From Pseudomonadota bacterium (GTDB lineage Bacteria; Pseudomonadota; Alphaproteobacteria; Sphingomonadales; Sphingomonadaceae), in contig JAEXFD010000023.1 of the NCBI GenBank assembly GCA_023400405.1, forward strand, positions 26,503 through 90,502: a stretch of DNA of 64,000 bases, in the 5' to 3' direction. Below are positions 33,421 through 40,938 of the stretch, piece by piece. The notes under the pieces were generated by a model that did no database searches, was not told the origin of the DNA, and saw only the letters and a list, made by a program, of their open reading frames with translations. Numbering within the stretch: the stretch's first letter is position 1; every line of letters begins with the position of its first letter. A program made the translations under genes and the position numbers.

Positions 33421-33424
33421 AACT

Positions 33425-33440
33425 TGGCACGCATCCTGCT
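33425..33440 (+). promoter_or_regulatory. sigma-54 promoter of the psp operon
   Basis: TTGGCACGCATCCTGCT fits TGGCACG-N4-TTGC with one mismatch; GG (33426-33427) and GC (33438-33439) are ten bases apart as required. Transcription should start near 33451. Location, opposite pspF, is classic. Confidence 0.85.
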
Positions 33441-33498
33441 GAGCATGTGGCAAGCCCGCGAACGGGCGAACGAAACACCAAGGTTCAGGGATACGAAC

Positions 33499-33609
33499 AT
33501 GACCACCACCGCCGCTTATTATCGCAACGCTTTCTTCGCCGTCGCTTTCTCGGCAGTCGCCGGCCTGATCTTCATGGCCGGTGCCATCGGCCCCGCGATG
33601 ATCGCGTAA
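33499..33609 (+). CDS. 36-residue membrane peptide, first gene of the psp operon
   Basis: MTTTAAYYRNAFFAVAFSAV opens a 36-residue product with one hydrophobic segment (about residues 11-33) and almost no charge. AGGG lies eight bases before the ATG. It is the first frame after the sigma-54 promoter and is followed by two strong hairpins and then pspA. No family is recognised. Too short for a default gene caller; I judge it real from position, start signals and composition. Confidence 0.65.
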   Translation: MTTTAAYYRNAFFAVAFSAVAGLIFMAGAIGPAMIA

Positions 33610-33617
33610 CCCCACAC

Positions 33618-33685
33618 CCCGCTCGCCGTCCCCAGCGGCGAGCGGGACCCGCCGGAAGGGGTCACCCCCTAGATCCCTTCCGGCG
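33618..33685 (+). terminator. two hairpins between the micropeptide and pspA
   Basis: CCCGCTCGCCG pairs with CGGCGAGCGGG (33618-33646, loop seven), and CGCCGGAAGGG with CCCTTCCGGCG (33650-33685, loop 14). Both have 11 perfect pairs. No U-run follows, so they may be processing or stability elements, or a partial attenuator that lowers pspA relative to the first gene. Confidence 0.6.
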
Positions 33686-33713
33686 TCCCAAAGTACGAAG
33701 GAGTTAGAACGAA

Positions 33714-34382
33714 ATGGGTATCTTCTCGCGAACCCGGGACATCATCGCCGCCAACGTCACCGATCTGCTCGACAAGGCGGAGGATCCGGCGAAGATGATC
33801 CGCATGATCATCCTCGAGATGGAGGAGACCCTGGTCGAAGTCCGCGCCAGCGCGGCGCGCACCATCGCCGACCAGAAGGAAATGCGCCGGCACATCGCCA
33901 AGCTCGAAAAGCTCCAGGAGAGCTGGACCGAAAAGGCCGAGCTGGCGCTGAGCAAGGGCCGCGAGGACCTGGCCAAGGCCGCGCTGGTCGAGAAGCAGAA
34001 GGCCGCCGACATGTGCGAGCAGCTGGGCGAGGAGATCGCAGTGCTCGACGAGGCGCTCAAGGCCTCGGAAGAGGACATCAACAAGCTCCAGACCAAGCTG
34101 CGCGAGGCCCGCGTCCGCCAGAACTCGATCGTCACCCGGCTGGAGAGCGCGAACAACCGCTTCCGCCTGCGCGAGATGACCAACGGCCAGAAGATGCAGG
34201 ACGCCTTCTCGCGCTTCGACGTGCTCGAGCGCCGGGTCGACCTGGCCGAGGGCCGCGCCGATGCCGCCGGGCTGGGCGCGGTGCCCAAGACGCTCGAGGA
34301 GGAGATTGCCGAGCTCCGTTCGTCGGAGAAGGTCGATGCCGAGCTCGAGGCCCTGAAGGCCCGCCTGAACAAGGGAGCGTGA
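33714..34382 (+). CDS. pspA: phage shock protein A
   Basis: A 222-residue ESCRT-III-like coiled-coil protein. The N-terminal amphipathic helix MGIFSRTRDIIAANVTDLLD binds stressed membrane; the rest is long helices with the GLGAVPKTLEEEIAEL ending. It inhibits PspF in resting cells and repairs membranes under stress. AAGGAG precedes the ATG. Confidence 0.95.
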   Translation: MGIFSRTRDIIAANVTDLLDKAEDPAKMIRMIILEMEETLVEVRASAARTIADQKEMRRHIAKLEKLQESWTEKAELALSKGREDLAKAALVEKQKAADMCEQLGEEIAVLDEALKASEEDINKLQTKLREARVRQNSIVTRLESANNRFRLREMTNGQKMQDAFSRFDVLERRVDLAEGRADAAGLGAVPKTLEEEIAELRSSEKVDAELEALKARLNKGA

Positions 34383-34386
34383 TCCG

Positions 34387-34659
34387 ATGGAGGAAGTCTT
34401 CCTTCCGATCGTCATCGTGGGGATGCTCTTCATCGGGCTTCCCTGGGTGATCTTCCACTACATCACCAAGTGGAAGACCGCGGCGACCATCTCCGGCGAG
34501 GACGAGAAGCTGCTCGACGAGCTGCACTACACGGCTCGCCAGCTCGAGGAACGCCTGCTCACCGTCGAGCGGATCATCGCCGCCGACAACCCCGATTTCC
34601 GGCCGCTTCGCGACGCCCGTCCCGAAGAGAGCCCCTACGATATTTCCAGGAGGAACTGA
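34387..34659 (+). CDS. pspB: phage shock protein B
   Basis: A 90-residue inner-membrane protein: one N-terminal helix (FLPIVIVGMLFIGLPWVIFHY), then a cytoplasmic coil ending in ERLLTVERIIAADNPDFRP, which fits the PspB tail (RERIQALESILDAEHP in E. coli, from memory). With PspC it relays membrane stress to PspA-PspF. Five bases after pspA. Confidence 0.93.
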   Translation: MEEVFLPIVIVGMLFIGLPWVIFHYITKWKTAATISGEDEKLLDELHYTARQLEERLLTVERIIAADNPDFRPLRDARPEESPYDISRRN

Positions 34660-34660
34660 G

Positions 34661-35035
34661 ATGTCGAGCCGCACCCGCTTCTATCTCGACAAGACCAATG
34701 CCAAGTGGCTGGGCGTCTGCTCGGGGCTGGCGGACTATACCGGGATCGATGTGATCTGGTGGCGCGTGGGCATGATCCTGCTCACCTTCAGCACCTTCCC
34801 GATGGGCCTGATCGGCTATCTGCTGATCGCCTGGATGGCGCCGAGCCGCCCCGCCGGCCTCTACGAAGGTCCGGAAGAAGCCAAGTTCTGGCAGGGTGTC
34901 CGTTCGAACCCGAGCCGCTCGACCGCCGAGGTCCGCTCGAAGTTCCGCGACATCGATCGCCGCCTGGCGGACATCGAGATGTACTATACGAGCCGCAACA
35001 CCCGGCTCGCCGACGAGATCGACAGCCTGCGCTGA
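34661..35035 (+). CDS. pspC: phage shock protein C
   Basis: A 124-residue PspC-domain membrane protein. The N-terminal part (KWLGVCSGLADYTGIDVIWWR) is diagnostic, followed by a transmembrane helix and a cytoplasmic coil ending in DIEMYYTSRNTRLADEIDSLR with the final EIDSLR shared by later genes of this operon. One base after pspB. Confidence 0.94.
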   Translation: MSSRTRFYLDKTNAKWLGVCSGLADYTGIDVIWWRVGMILLTFSTFPMGLIGYLLIAWMAPSRPAGLYEGPEEAKFWQGVRSNPSRSTAEVRSKFRDIDRRLADIEMYYTSRNTRLADEIDSLR

Positions 35036-35066
35036 GCCATCGCCAGGCGGTCAAAGGGAGGAAGAG

Positions 35067-35378
35067 ATGAAGGAATTGAGTTGGCTGGTCCCGGTGCTGA
35101 TCGTCACTGCGGTGATGGCGTCCCGGGCGTTCCAGACCTGGGTCCGCGCCAAGCACGGCTACCCGATCGAGGACGAGAGCAATTGTGGACGCCGGCGCGG
35201 CTTCCGCGGCCAGGCCGGCCAGGACCTGGAGGCCGAACGCAAGATCACGCTGCTCTCGACCGAGAACGAGCGGCTGACCGGCCAGATCAGCCGGCTGGAG
35301 GAGCGGATCGCAGTGCTCGAACGGATCGCCACCGATCCCGCCGAGCGGGTCGCCCGCGAAATCGACAGCCTGCGCTGA
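35067..35378 (+). CDS. PspB-like membrane coiled-coil protein, array member 1
   Basis: A 103-residue protein: N-terminal transmembrane helix (LSWLVPVLIVTAVMASRAF), a basic linker (KHGYPIEDESNCGRRRGFR), then a coiled coil ending ERIAVLERIATDPAERVARE plus IDSLR. The tail resembles those of PspB and PspC. AGGGAGGAAGAG precedes the ATG. No assigned function; a role in the psp stress response is inferred from the operon. Confidence 0.85.
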   Translation: MKELSWLVPVLIVTAVMASRAFQTWVRAKHGYPIEDESNCGRRRGFRGQAGQDLEAERKITLLSTENERLTGQISRLEERIAVLERIATDPAERVAREIDSLR

Positions 35379-35390
35379 GGAGAGACGACG

Positions 35391-35723
35391 ATGGAAAAGG
35401 TCGTGATCGCACAATCCATCCTGCCCATGCTCTTCCCGATGATCGCCGTGATCGTGTCGGTGGCGCTGGGGGCCTGGGTGTTCACCACCTGGCTGCGCAT
35501 CAAGAACGGCTATCCGCTCGACGGGGCCTGGGGGCAGGCGATCTATCCGCAGAAGAACGATGAGGCGATGGAGCGGATCAAGCTCTTGAGCCAGGAGAAC
35601 GCCCAGCTCCGCGCCGAGCTCGGCTCGATCAAGGACCGGCTCGCCAATGTCGAGCGGATCGTCACCGACAGCGCGCACAGCCTCGATCGCGAGATCGAAG
35701 CGCTGCGCGGCAAATCGAACTGA
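35391..35723 (+). CDS. PspB-like membrane coiled-coil protein, array member 2
   Basis: A 110-residue paralogue. Transmembrane helix (about residues 8-33), the same short KNGYPLD linker as member 1, then a coil ending in RLANVERIVTDSAHSLDREI and EALRGKSN. Twelve bases after member 1, with GGAGAG before the ATG. Confidence 0.85.
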   Translation: MEKVVIAQSILPMLFPMIAVIVSVALGAWVFTTWLRIKNGYPLDGAWGQAIYPQKNDEAMERIKLLSQENAQLRAELGSIKDRLANVERIVTDSAHSLDREIEALRGKSN

Positions 35724-35736
35724 GGGAGCCTACGCC

Positions 35737-36009
35737 ATGCCCGTCTCCGCCCTGTTCTTCTTCTTCATCGTGGTGGGCCTGCCCGTGATCGGCGGGATCG
35801 GCTTCGCCGCCTTCGAGAAGTGGCTCAAGCACAAGGAGCAGATGAGCCGGCTCCTCGCCGAACAGACCGCCGAAAAGGCCGCGCAATATGCGGCGCAGAC
35901 CGAGCGGCTGGAACAGCGAGTGCGCGTGCTCGAACGGATCGTCACCGATCGCGGCGTCGACCTTGCCGCCGAGATCGACCAGCTGCGGGATGCCCCGCCG
36001 CTCAACTGA
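35737..36009 (+). CDS. PspB-like membrane coiled-coil protein, array member 3
   Basis: A 90-residue paralogue: transmembrane helix at residues 4-26 (FFFFIVVGLPVIGGIGFAAF), then a coil that ends in RVRVLERIVTDRGVDLAAEI and DQLRDAPPLN. GAGGGAG precedes the ATG. The linker motif GYPxD is absent. Confidence 0.85.
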   Translation: MPVSALFFFFIVVGLPVIGGIGFAAFEKWLKHKEQMSRLLAEQTAEKAAQYAAQTERLEQRVRVLERIVTDRGVDLAAEIDQLRDAPPLN

Positions 36010-36060
36010 ACCGAACCGCCGCGACGCCGGCAGCGTCGCAAGCCTAGAGGGAAGCCAGAC

Positions 36061-36183
36061 ATGTTCGCCATCATCGTGTTCGCAGTGCTGACGGCACTGT
36101 GCGGGGGAGCTATTGCCCTTGCAGAAAGCCGCGATCGCCCCGTCCGCCGCGCCCTGCGCGAAGCCCAGGCATCGCAGAACTGA
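36061..36183 (+). CDS. 40-residue membrane peptide in the psp operon
   Basis: A single N-terminal transmembrane helix (FAIIVFAVLTALCGGAIALA) and a basic tail (RDRPVRRALREAQASQN). AGAGGGAAG lies before the ATG. It lacks the coiled-coil signature of its neighbours. It sits between array members with normal spacing and reading direction. Confidence 0.7.
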   Translation: MFAIIVFAVLTALCGGAIALAESRDRPVRRALREAQASQN

Positions 36184-36218
36184 AGCCCAGCGCGTCTTTT
36201 TGAGGGAGTAAGACGAAA

Positions 36219-36494
36219 ATGAATCCGGCTGAGATGGTTGTCGCGATCGTCATGATCGTCGTGATCGGCAGCGTCCTCAAGGCGCGCTACGGCGTCCACA
36301 AGGACAAGCACGGCAACGAAGTCTATCGCGGCGGCACCGAGCCCGACGCAGGCGCCGCTGCCGAAAATGCCCGCCTCCGCGACGAGGTCCGCGCCCTCAA
36401 GGAGCGCGTCCAGGTGCTGGAGCGGGTGATCACCGATACCGACGGCAGCCTTCGCCTCGATCGCGAGATCGAATCGCTGCGCGACAAGAACTGA
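36219..36494 (+). CDS. PspB-like membrane coiled-coil protein, array member 4
   Basis: A 91-residue paralogue: short N-terminal transmembrane helix (VVAIVMIVVIGSVL), linker HKDKHGNEVYRGG, coil ending in RVQVLERVITDTDGSLRLD plus REIESLRDKN. GGGAG is upstream of the ATG. Same layout as members 1-3. Confidence 0.85.
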   Translation: MNPAEMVVAIVMIVVIGSVLKARYGVHKDKHGNEVYRGGTEPDAGAAAENARLRDEVRALKERVQVLERVITDTDGSLRLDREIESLRDKN

Positions 36495-36517
36495 ACGTCT
36501 GACCAAGGAGCCACGAC

Positions 36518-36763
36518 GTGACCCAGGATCCGACCTTTTACCTCACCCTCGCGGGTTCCGGCCTGGCCGGCATCGCGATCCTCTCCACCGCGGGCCTTTC
36601 GGGTTGGCGCGGCTGGCTGGCGCTCAAGCGCCAGGAACTCGACCTGCGCCAGCATGGTGAGCCCGCCCCCGCCATGCCCACCGCCGCCTCGCGCATCGAG
36701 ATCGCCGACCTCAAGGAACGCATCCGCAAGCTCGAAGCGATCGCCGCGGGGGTGGATTTGTAA
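36518..36763 (+). CDS. membrane coiled-coil protein, array member 5 (shortened)
   Basis: An 81-residue protein with one transmembrane helix (LAGSGLAGIAILSTAGLSG) and a coil RIEIADLKERIRKLEAIAAG. It resembles the other members up to the LERI position but ends there, lacking the TDxxx-EIDxLR tail. GTG start at 36518 with AAGGAG upstream. A repeat pair follows, so this is probably the last gene of the operon. Confidence 0.78.
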   Translation: MTQDPTFYLTLAGSGLAGIAILSTAGLSGWRGWLALKRQELDLRQHGEPAPAMPTAASRIEIADLKERIRKLEAIAAGVDL

Positions 36764-36773
36764 GGACCGATGC

Positions 36774-36854
36774 CGTCGCCCCAACGAAAGCTGGGGCCTC
36801 CCGCCGCACGCCGAACGGCATCGGCGAGAGATGCCAGCCTGCGCTGGCATGACG
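36774..36854. repeat. inverted pair of family-B palindromic repeats
   Basis: CCCCAACGAAAGCTGGGG (within 36774-36800) and, inverted, GCCAGCCTGCGCTGGC (within 36828-36854) with GTC/GAC outer ends, similar to the pair between ffh and rpsP. It follows the psp array and may end or protect its transcript. Confidence 0.7.
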
Positions 36855-36932
36855 ATGAGGGAGGGCGACGCCAGCCCTAACCCAATGGCGATCGGCCCTA
36901 GCCCTGCCGCCAACCCACGCTATAGCGCGCGC

Positions 36933-37337
36933 ATGACCAGCCTCGCCGATCTGCAGGACGAATATGCGTTTCTCGAAGCCGATGACCGCTATCGCCTCCT
37001 GATCGATCTGGGCCGCGGGCTCGAGCCGATGCCCGACGCGCTCAAGACCGATGCGACGCTGGTGCGCGGCTGTTCGGCCTCGGTCTGGGTGTATCCGACG
37101 CGGCGCGAGGACGGGACGCTCCACTTCCTCGCCGATTCGAACGCGGCGATCACCAAGGGCATCATCGCACTGGTGCTGCTCACCGTTCAGGACGCGCAAC
37201 CCGCGGCGATCCTGGCGCGCGACATCGAAGCGGCGCTGGCACCGTTCGACCTCCGCAACCAGCTGAGCTCGAACCGCACCCAGGGCATCCCGAACATGAT
37301 CGCCCTGATCCGCGAGACCGCCGTGCGCTATGCCTGA
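36933..37337 (+). CDS. sufE: SufE-family sulphur acceptor protein
   Basis: A 134-residue protein of the SufE/CsdE fold. Cys47 in LVRGCSASVWV is the persulphide-accepting residue. It should take sulphur from a cysteine desulphurase for iron-sulphur assembly; no suf genes are nearby. It overlaps the next gene by eight bases. Confidence 0.93.
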   Translation: MTSLADLQDEYAFLEADDRYRLLIDLGRGLEPMPDALKTDATLVRGCSASVWVYPTRREDGTLHFLADSNAAITKGIIALVLLTVQDAQPAAILARDIEAALAPFDLRNQLSSNRTQGIPNMIALIRETAVRYA

Positions 37338-37713
37338 GGCAGGCGTCACGCCTCGTAAACCATTGCCGGCCAAAGCTATCAGGATCATCGGGGGAATCGG
37401 TGTGGATCAGGCAAGAAGCTTTTACGGGCGCATCGCCGCAGTGCTGGCCAATCCCGCCTACCCGCACGACCTGCAGGCGCTGCTCGATGCGGCGGCGACT
37501 CCGGCGGAGCGCCAGCGGCTGACCGATTTCTGCGCCGCGCTCCGGCCGGGCCAGGTGGCCGACCCCCAATTGCGCGCCCGAATCGCGGACTTGCTCGTCG
37601 AAGGCGGCAGGCCCGCCGGGGCAGCCGCCTGGCGAGACGCGCGCCCGGGATCGGCCGAGATCATCGACTTCGCGGCAGCCCGCGCCCGGCGCATTGCCAC
37701 CAAGCTCGGCTGA
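37330..37713 (+). CDS. hypothetical protein coupled to sufE
   Basis: A 127-residue protein, Ala/Arg-rich and helical (ARSFYGRIAAVLANPAYPHD at about residues 28-47, and SAEIIDFAAARARRIATKLG at the end). No domain recognised. It starts within the last codons of sufE, which implies coupled translation. An alternative later GTG would give GVDQARSFYGR as N-terminus. Function unknown. Confidence 0.6.
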   Translation: MPEAGVTPRKPLPAKAIRIIGGIGVDQARSFYGRIAAVLANPAYPHDLQALLDAAATPAERQRLTDFCAALRPGQVADPQLRARIADLLVEGGRPAGAAAWRDARPGSAEIIDFAAARARRIATKLG

Positions 37714-37716
37714 CGC

Positions 37717-38151
37717 TCAGTCGCCCTGGACGAACGCCTTCACGCCGAAGGCACAGCGATCGGTCTTGCACGCCACCATCGTCACGCGTGCCTGATAGGT
37801 GCCCGCGCTGGTCGTGCCGACGATGGGGAAATCGTCCTTCTTGTCGTCCTTGTCGACTTCCTTGCCGGCGCTGTCGAGCAGCTGGATGTCGAGATCGTCG
37901 CAATCATTGTCGCAGACGCCGACGAGCTGGAAGCTGCTGCCCCCCGTCAGGGTGACCTTGAACAGCTGCTCGCCCTTCGCCGCCAGCTTGCCCTTCTGCT
38001 CCCAGCCGGTCGGCTTGTATCCCTGTTCGCGATAGGCCTCGAGCGCCTTGGCGAAAAGCGTGGTGATCGTATCGTCGTCCTGGGGCTGACCCGCGCTCGC
38101 AGGCAGGGTCGCGGCCACCAGCGCGAGCGCGGCGATCATCGGCTTGTACAT
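37717..38151 (-). CDS. secreted hypothetical protein with cysteine pairs
   Basis: A 144-residue protein with signal peptide (MYKPMIAALALVAATLPASA). The mature part has two cysteine pairs (VCDNDCDDLDIQLLD and ACKTDRCAF) that probably form disulphides, around an acidic Asp-rich segment that could bind a metal. Beta-rich overall, like pre-peptidase C-terminal domains, but I make no family claim. The ATG at 38151 has GGGGGA six bases upstream; that at 38157 abuts it. Confidence 0.7.
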   Translation of the reverse strand: MYKPMIAALALVAATLPASAGQPQDDDTITTLFAKALEAYREQGYKPTGWEQKGKLAAKGEQLFKVTLTGGSSFQLVGVCDNDCDDLDIQLLDSAGKEVDKDDKKDDFPIVGTTSAGTYQARVTMVACKTDRCAFGVKAFVQGD

Positions 38152-38212
38152 CGGCATTCCCCCAGGTTGATCCGCTGGGTGTCCCGTCAGCGGGCCGGCA
38201 AGTCAAGCCGCG

Positions 38213-38521
38213 CTATTCTCCGCCGAGATCGAGGCTGGCGGCGACCGTATCGAGATCGGCGCCCGCCGGCACCAGCAGCCATTCGCGCGCATCGCCGCCG
38301 TTGACCACCTTCACTGCACCGCGCGGGCAAACGCCCAGGCATTTCACCTCGACAATCCCCGCCGCGCCCTTGCGGCCCTTTTTCAGCCCGAGATGCTTGC
38401 GCAGCGCCTTGGCGAGCGGCTGCCTGCCCTTGGGCCCGAAGCCGCCGCCCAGCTTCTTCGAGCATTTGGCGCAGACGAGGACGGCATGTTCCCAGTTCGA
38501 GCGAACGCGCAGCGTGCTCAA
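38213..38521 (-). CDS. thioredoxin-like [2Fe-2S] ferredoxin
   Basis: A 102-residue protein with cluster cysteines 17 and 20 (VCAKC) and 61 and 65 (KCLGVCPRGA), the pattern of thioredoxin-fold [2Fe-2S] ferredoxins (the (2Fe-2S) ferredoxin domain of alphaproteobacterial (DUF1636-like) proteins). Partner unknown. Its start overlaps the stop of the J-domain gene by four bases (ATGA), so the two are translated together. Confidence 0.82.
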   Translation of the reverse strand: MSTLRVRSNWEHAVLVCAKCSKKLGGGFGPKGRQPLAKALRKHLGLKKGRKGAAGIVEVKCLGVCPRGAVKVVNGGDAREWLLVPAGADLDTVAASLDLGGE

Positions 38522-39054
38522 TCGGGCTTCCAGGTCCGGCGCTCTTCGGCGGCCTTGAGCACGTCATAGGCCGCCTGGATCGCCTGGAAGCGCTGGGCCG
38601 CCTCGGCGTCGCCGGGCTTGACGTCGGGATGGTTCACCTTGGCGAGTCGGCGCCAGGCGAGGCGGACGCTTTCGAAATCGGCATCGACTTCGAGTTCGAG
38701 CACTTCGAGCGCGCGGATCTCGTCGCGCGAGCGCGTGCCGTCGCCCGGCCCGGCCCAGCCATTATATTTGGCCTCGGCATAGCCCGAGGAATCGCGCCGC
38801 TCGTCGGCTTCGCGCTTGGCGGCTTCCTCGGCGGTCAACCCCGCGAAATAGTCCCAGTTGCGGTTATATTCTGCGGCGTGGGTCTCGCAGAAATACCAGC
38901 GCTCGCGGCTGTTCGGCGATTTGGGCGCCGGCCGGTCGCCCGGCTGGTCGCAGCCATGCCGGTCGCACAGGCGCACCTGCACGGCCTCGCGCTCGGCGCC
39001 ATAGCTGCGCCAGCGAGGGAAGCCCCAATCGGTCGATCGCGTCTGTCGTGCCAT
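38518..39054 (-). CDS. C-terminal J-domain protein with cysteine cluster
   Basis: A 178-residue DnaJ-like protein. The J domain is at the C-terminus (about residues 115-170) with the Hsp70-stimulating motif HPD at 142-144. The N-terminal part has Cys30, Cys35, Cys56 and His59, which may bind zinc. This inverted layout is known in alphaproteobacteria, with unknown client. The ATG at 39054 follows the J-domain homology; upstream in-frame sequence lies towards the RNase P RNA gene. Coupled to the ferredoxin gene. Confidence 0.88.
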   Translation of the reverse strand: MARQTRSTDWGFPRWRSYGAEREAVQVRLCDRHGCDQPGDRPAPKSPNSRERWYFCETHAAEYNRNWDYFAGLTAEEAAKREADERRDSSGYAEAKYNGWAGPGDGTRSRDEIRALEVLELEVDADFESVRLAWRRLAKVNHPDVKPGDAEAAQRFQAIQAAYDVLKAAEERRTWKPD

Positions 39055-39110
39055 GCCGTTCCGCAGATAGGGGCGCGGCGCGGGATGCGCCAGCGCCAGA
39101 GGTGAATATG

Positions 39111-39472
39111 CCAGAGGGCCTGTAAGCCGGGTTCTGTCCACCGCCGAAGCGGATGGGCGACCATTCCTCTAGGCGACGGATCGCTCCGCCGCTCCAGCAA
39201 CCAACCCGGACGACGAGGCGGAACACCCCATATGCCGTCCCTATTCGGTCTTGCTCCCGGTGGGGTTTGCCGTGCCGCTTCCGTTGCCGGTCGCGCGGTG
39301 CGCTCTTGCCGCACCCTTTCACCCTTGCCTGCCCCGAAAGGCGTCGGCGGTCTGCTCTCTGTGGCACTTTCCCTGGGGTCGCCCCCGGCGGGCATTACCC
39401 GCCACCGTGTTTCCGTGGAGCCCGGACTTTCCTCGCGGCACCGAAGCACCCCGCGGCCGCCCGGCCCTCTGG
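39111..39472 (-). ncRNA. rnpB: RNase P RNA
   Basis: The minus strand carries GAGGAAAGTCCGGGCTCC (5' conserved region) and ACAGAACCCGGCTTACAG (3' conserved region), the two diagnostic stretches of bacterial RNase P RNA. CCAGAGGGCC at the 5' end (39472-39463) pairs with GGCCCTCTGG at the 3' end (39120-39111) as helix P1, which fixes the ends to within a few bases. About 362 nucleotides, a normal size. Confidence 0.95.
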
Positions 39473-39479
39473 CCCCGCC

Positions 39480-39507
39480 GCTCTAGCGGGATCGGAGGCA
39501 AGCGCAA
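39480..39507 (-). promoter_or_regulatory. candidate rnpB promoter
   Basis: On the minus strand TTGCGC (39507-39502), a 16-base spacer and TAGAGC (39485-39480) put the transcript start near 39473, exactly at the P1 helix. Confidence 0.45.
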
Positions 39508-39535
39508 GCGTCGTCGCAGTCACGCCCCGGCTAAG

Positions 39536-40126
39536 TCAGGCGTCGTCGCTGTTGACGGTGGGATAGACCGAATAGGGCGAGGCGGCGAGCGTCGTGGCAT
39601 CGACGCTGGCCGGCGCCGGGTCCGGCAACGCGGCCTGCGCCGCGCCGGTAGGATCGATCGGCTGCCCCGTCGTGTCGGCGGGCACAGCGCTCGCTTCCGG
39701 CTTGGCCGCGCGATCCTGGCTGCCCTCGGATGTCGCCGCTTGCTCCGCATCCTTGGCGCGCTCGGCATCCTCGCTGCGTTTCGCCTCCTCGGCGCGCTTG
39801 GCCTCGTCCGCCGCCTCGGGATCGGGTTCGGGCGCCGCTTCGACGGTGCCCATCGCCGTGCCCCAAGCCTGCACGTCGATCCGCCAGGAATGCGACAAGG
39901 GCCCGGCGGCGAGCGCGGTCCGGCGATAATCGGACGCGACGCTGACCACCTTGTCGGCCCCGCTCACCCGCGCGATGCGATCGAGTTCGGCGCGCGCGTC
40001 CGAAAGCTTGGGAGCGTTGATCGAAGCGACTTCGTTGCCATGCGAATCGCTGCGGATGATGCCGCTCAGCCGGACCCGTACCGGGCCCATCGGCGCCACG
40101 ACAGATCGGATGCCGGTGATGCTCAA
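39536..40126 (-). CDS. hypothetical protein, weakly YbjQ-like with low-complexity tail
   Basis: A 196-residue protein. The first ~95 residues (MSITGIRSVVAPMGPVRVRL, then ARVSGADKVVSVASDYRR and a closing VQAWGTAMG) weakly resemble the YbjQ/UPF0145 heavy-metal-binding fold. The next ~80 residues are a Lys/Glu/Ala-rich charged tail. I chose TTG at 40126 because a perfect GGAGG lies eight bases upstream; the ATG at 40156 precedes that site. Function unknown. Confidence 0.6.
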   Translation of the reverse strand: MSITGIRSVVAPMGPVRVRLSGIIRSDSHGNEVASINAPKLSDARAELDRIARVSGADKVVSVASDYRRTALAAGPLSHSWRIDVQAWGTAMGTVEAAPEPDPEAADEAKRAEEAKRSEDAERAKDAEQAATSEGSQDRAAKPEASAVPADTTGQPIDPTGAAQAALPDPAPASVDATTLAASPYSVYPTVNSDDA

Positions 40127-40204
40127 AATAGGAACCTCCGTGTTCCTATAGATCATCCTTTAATTGTGATTGTGTCACCATCGATGGTGAACGGCGCGCA
40201 TACC

Positions 40205-40906
40205 CTAATCGTCGCCCTGGGGCTTGGGCAGCAGCAGCGCGAGCAGCAGGCAGCGGCATTCCATGTCGATCTCGCCATCGATCATCTCCGGCCGAAAGCG
40301 GCGCTGGAACGCCCGCACGGCGGCTTCCCCGTCCTCGACATCATAGCCGAAACGCTCGAGCGCGAGCATGAAGCCGGCATCGGGCCAGCCGGGATCGACG
40401 AGATTCTTGGTCGGTCGGGGCAGCGCGAGCCGCAGCCGGGCGAGCGCGTGCCAGTTGAACAGCTCGCCGGGGTCGGTCTTGCGCGCCGGGGCGATGTCCG
40501 AATGGCCGACCACGTTGCCGCGGGTGATCGCATGGCGTTCCTTGATCTCGGCGACCAACGGAATCAGCGCGCTCATCTGCGCCTCGGGAAAGTCGCGATA
40601 GCCCAGTTCATGGCCGGGATTGACCAGCTCGATGCCGATCGATGCCGAGTTCACGTCCTGGATTCCGCGCCAATGCGACTTGCCGGCATGCCAGGCGCGC
40701 TTGTCCTCATCGACCAGCCTCAGGATCGTGCCGTCCTCGTCGACCAGATAATGCGCCGAGACCTTGGCCGCCGGATCGCGCAGCCGGTCGATCGCCGCCT
40801 GGGCACTCTCCATGCCGGTATAGTGGAGCACGATCATCGTCACGGGCAGCGCGCGCGAATCGAAGTTCGGCGACGGCAGGTCGATGATCGGGAGTCCGGT
40901 TTCCAT
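40205..40906 (-). CDS. N-acetylmuramoyl-L-alanine amidase, AmpD type
   Basis: A 233-residue zinc amidase: amidase_2 domain with His in IVLHYTGM, His and Asp in GHSDIAPARKTDPG, and a C-terminal peptidoglycan-binding-like part (ALERFGYDVEDGEAAVRAFQ). It cuts the amide link between MurNAc and peptide. No signal peptide, so it probably recycles anhydro-muropeptides in the cytoplasm. Confidence 0.9.
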   Translation of the reverse strand: METGLPIIDLPSPNFDSRALPVTMIVLHYTGMESAQAAIDRLRDPAAKVSAHYLVDEDGTILRLVDEDKRAWHAGKSHWRGIQDVNSASIGIELVNPGHELGYRDFPEAQMSALIPLVAEIKERHAITRGNVVGHSDIAPARKTDPGELFNWHALARLRLALPRPTKNLVDPGWPDAGFMLALERFGYDVEDGEAAVRAFQRRFRPEMIDGEIDMECRCLLLALLLPKPQGDD

Positions 40907-40938
40907 GGCGGAAGGTTAATGCCGGCTTGGCGTTGCGA

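Noticed and set aside
39121..39490. Protein-coding frames on both strands across the RNase P RNA
   Set aside because: The region contains both universally conserved RNase P RNA blocks and a matching P1 helix; the frames have no start signals.
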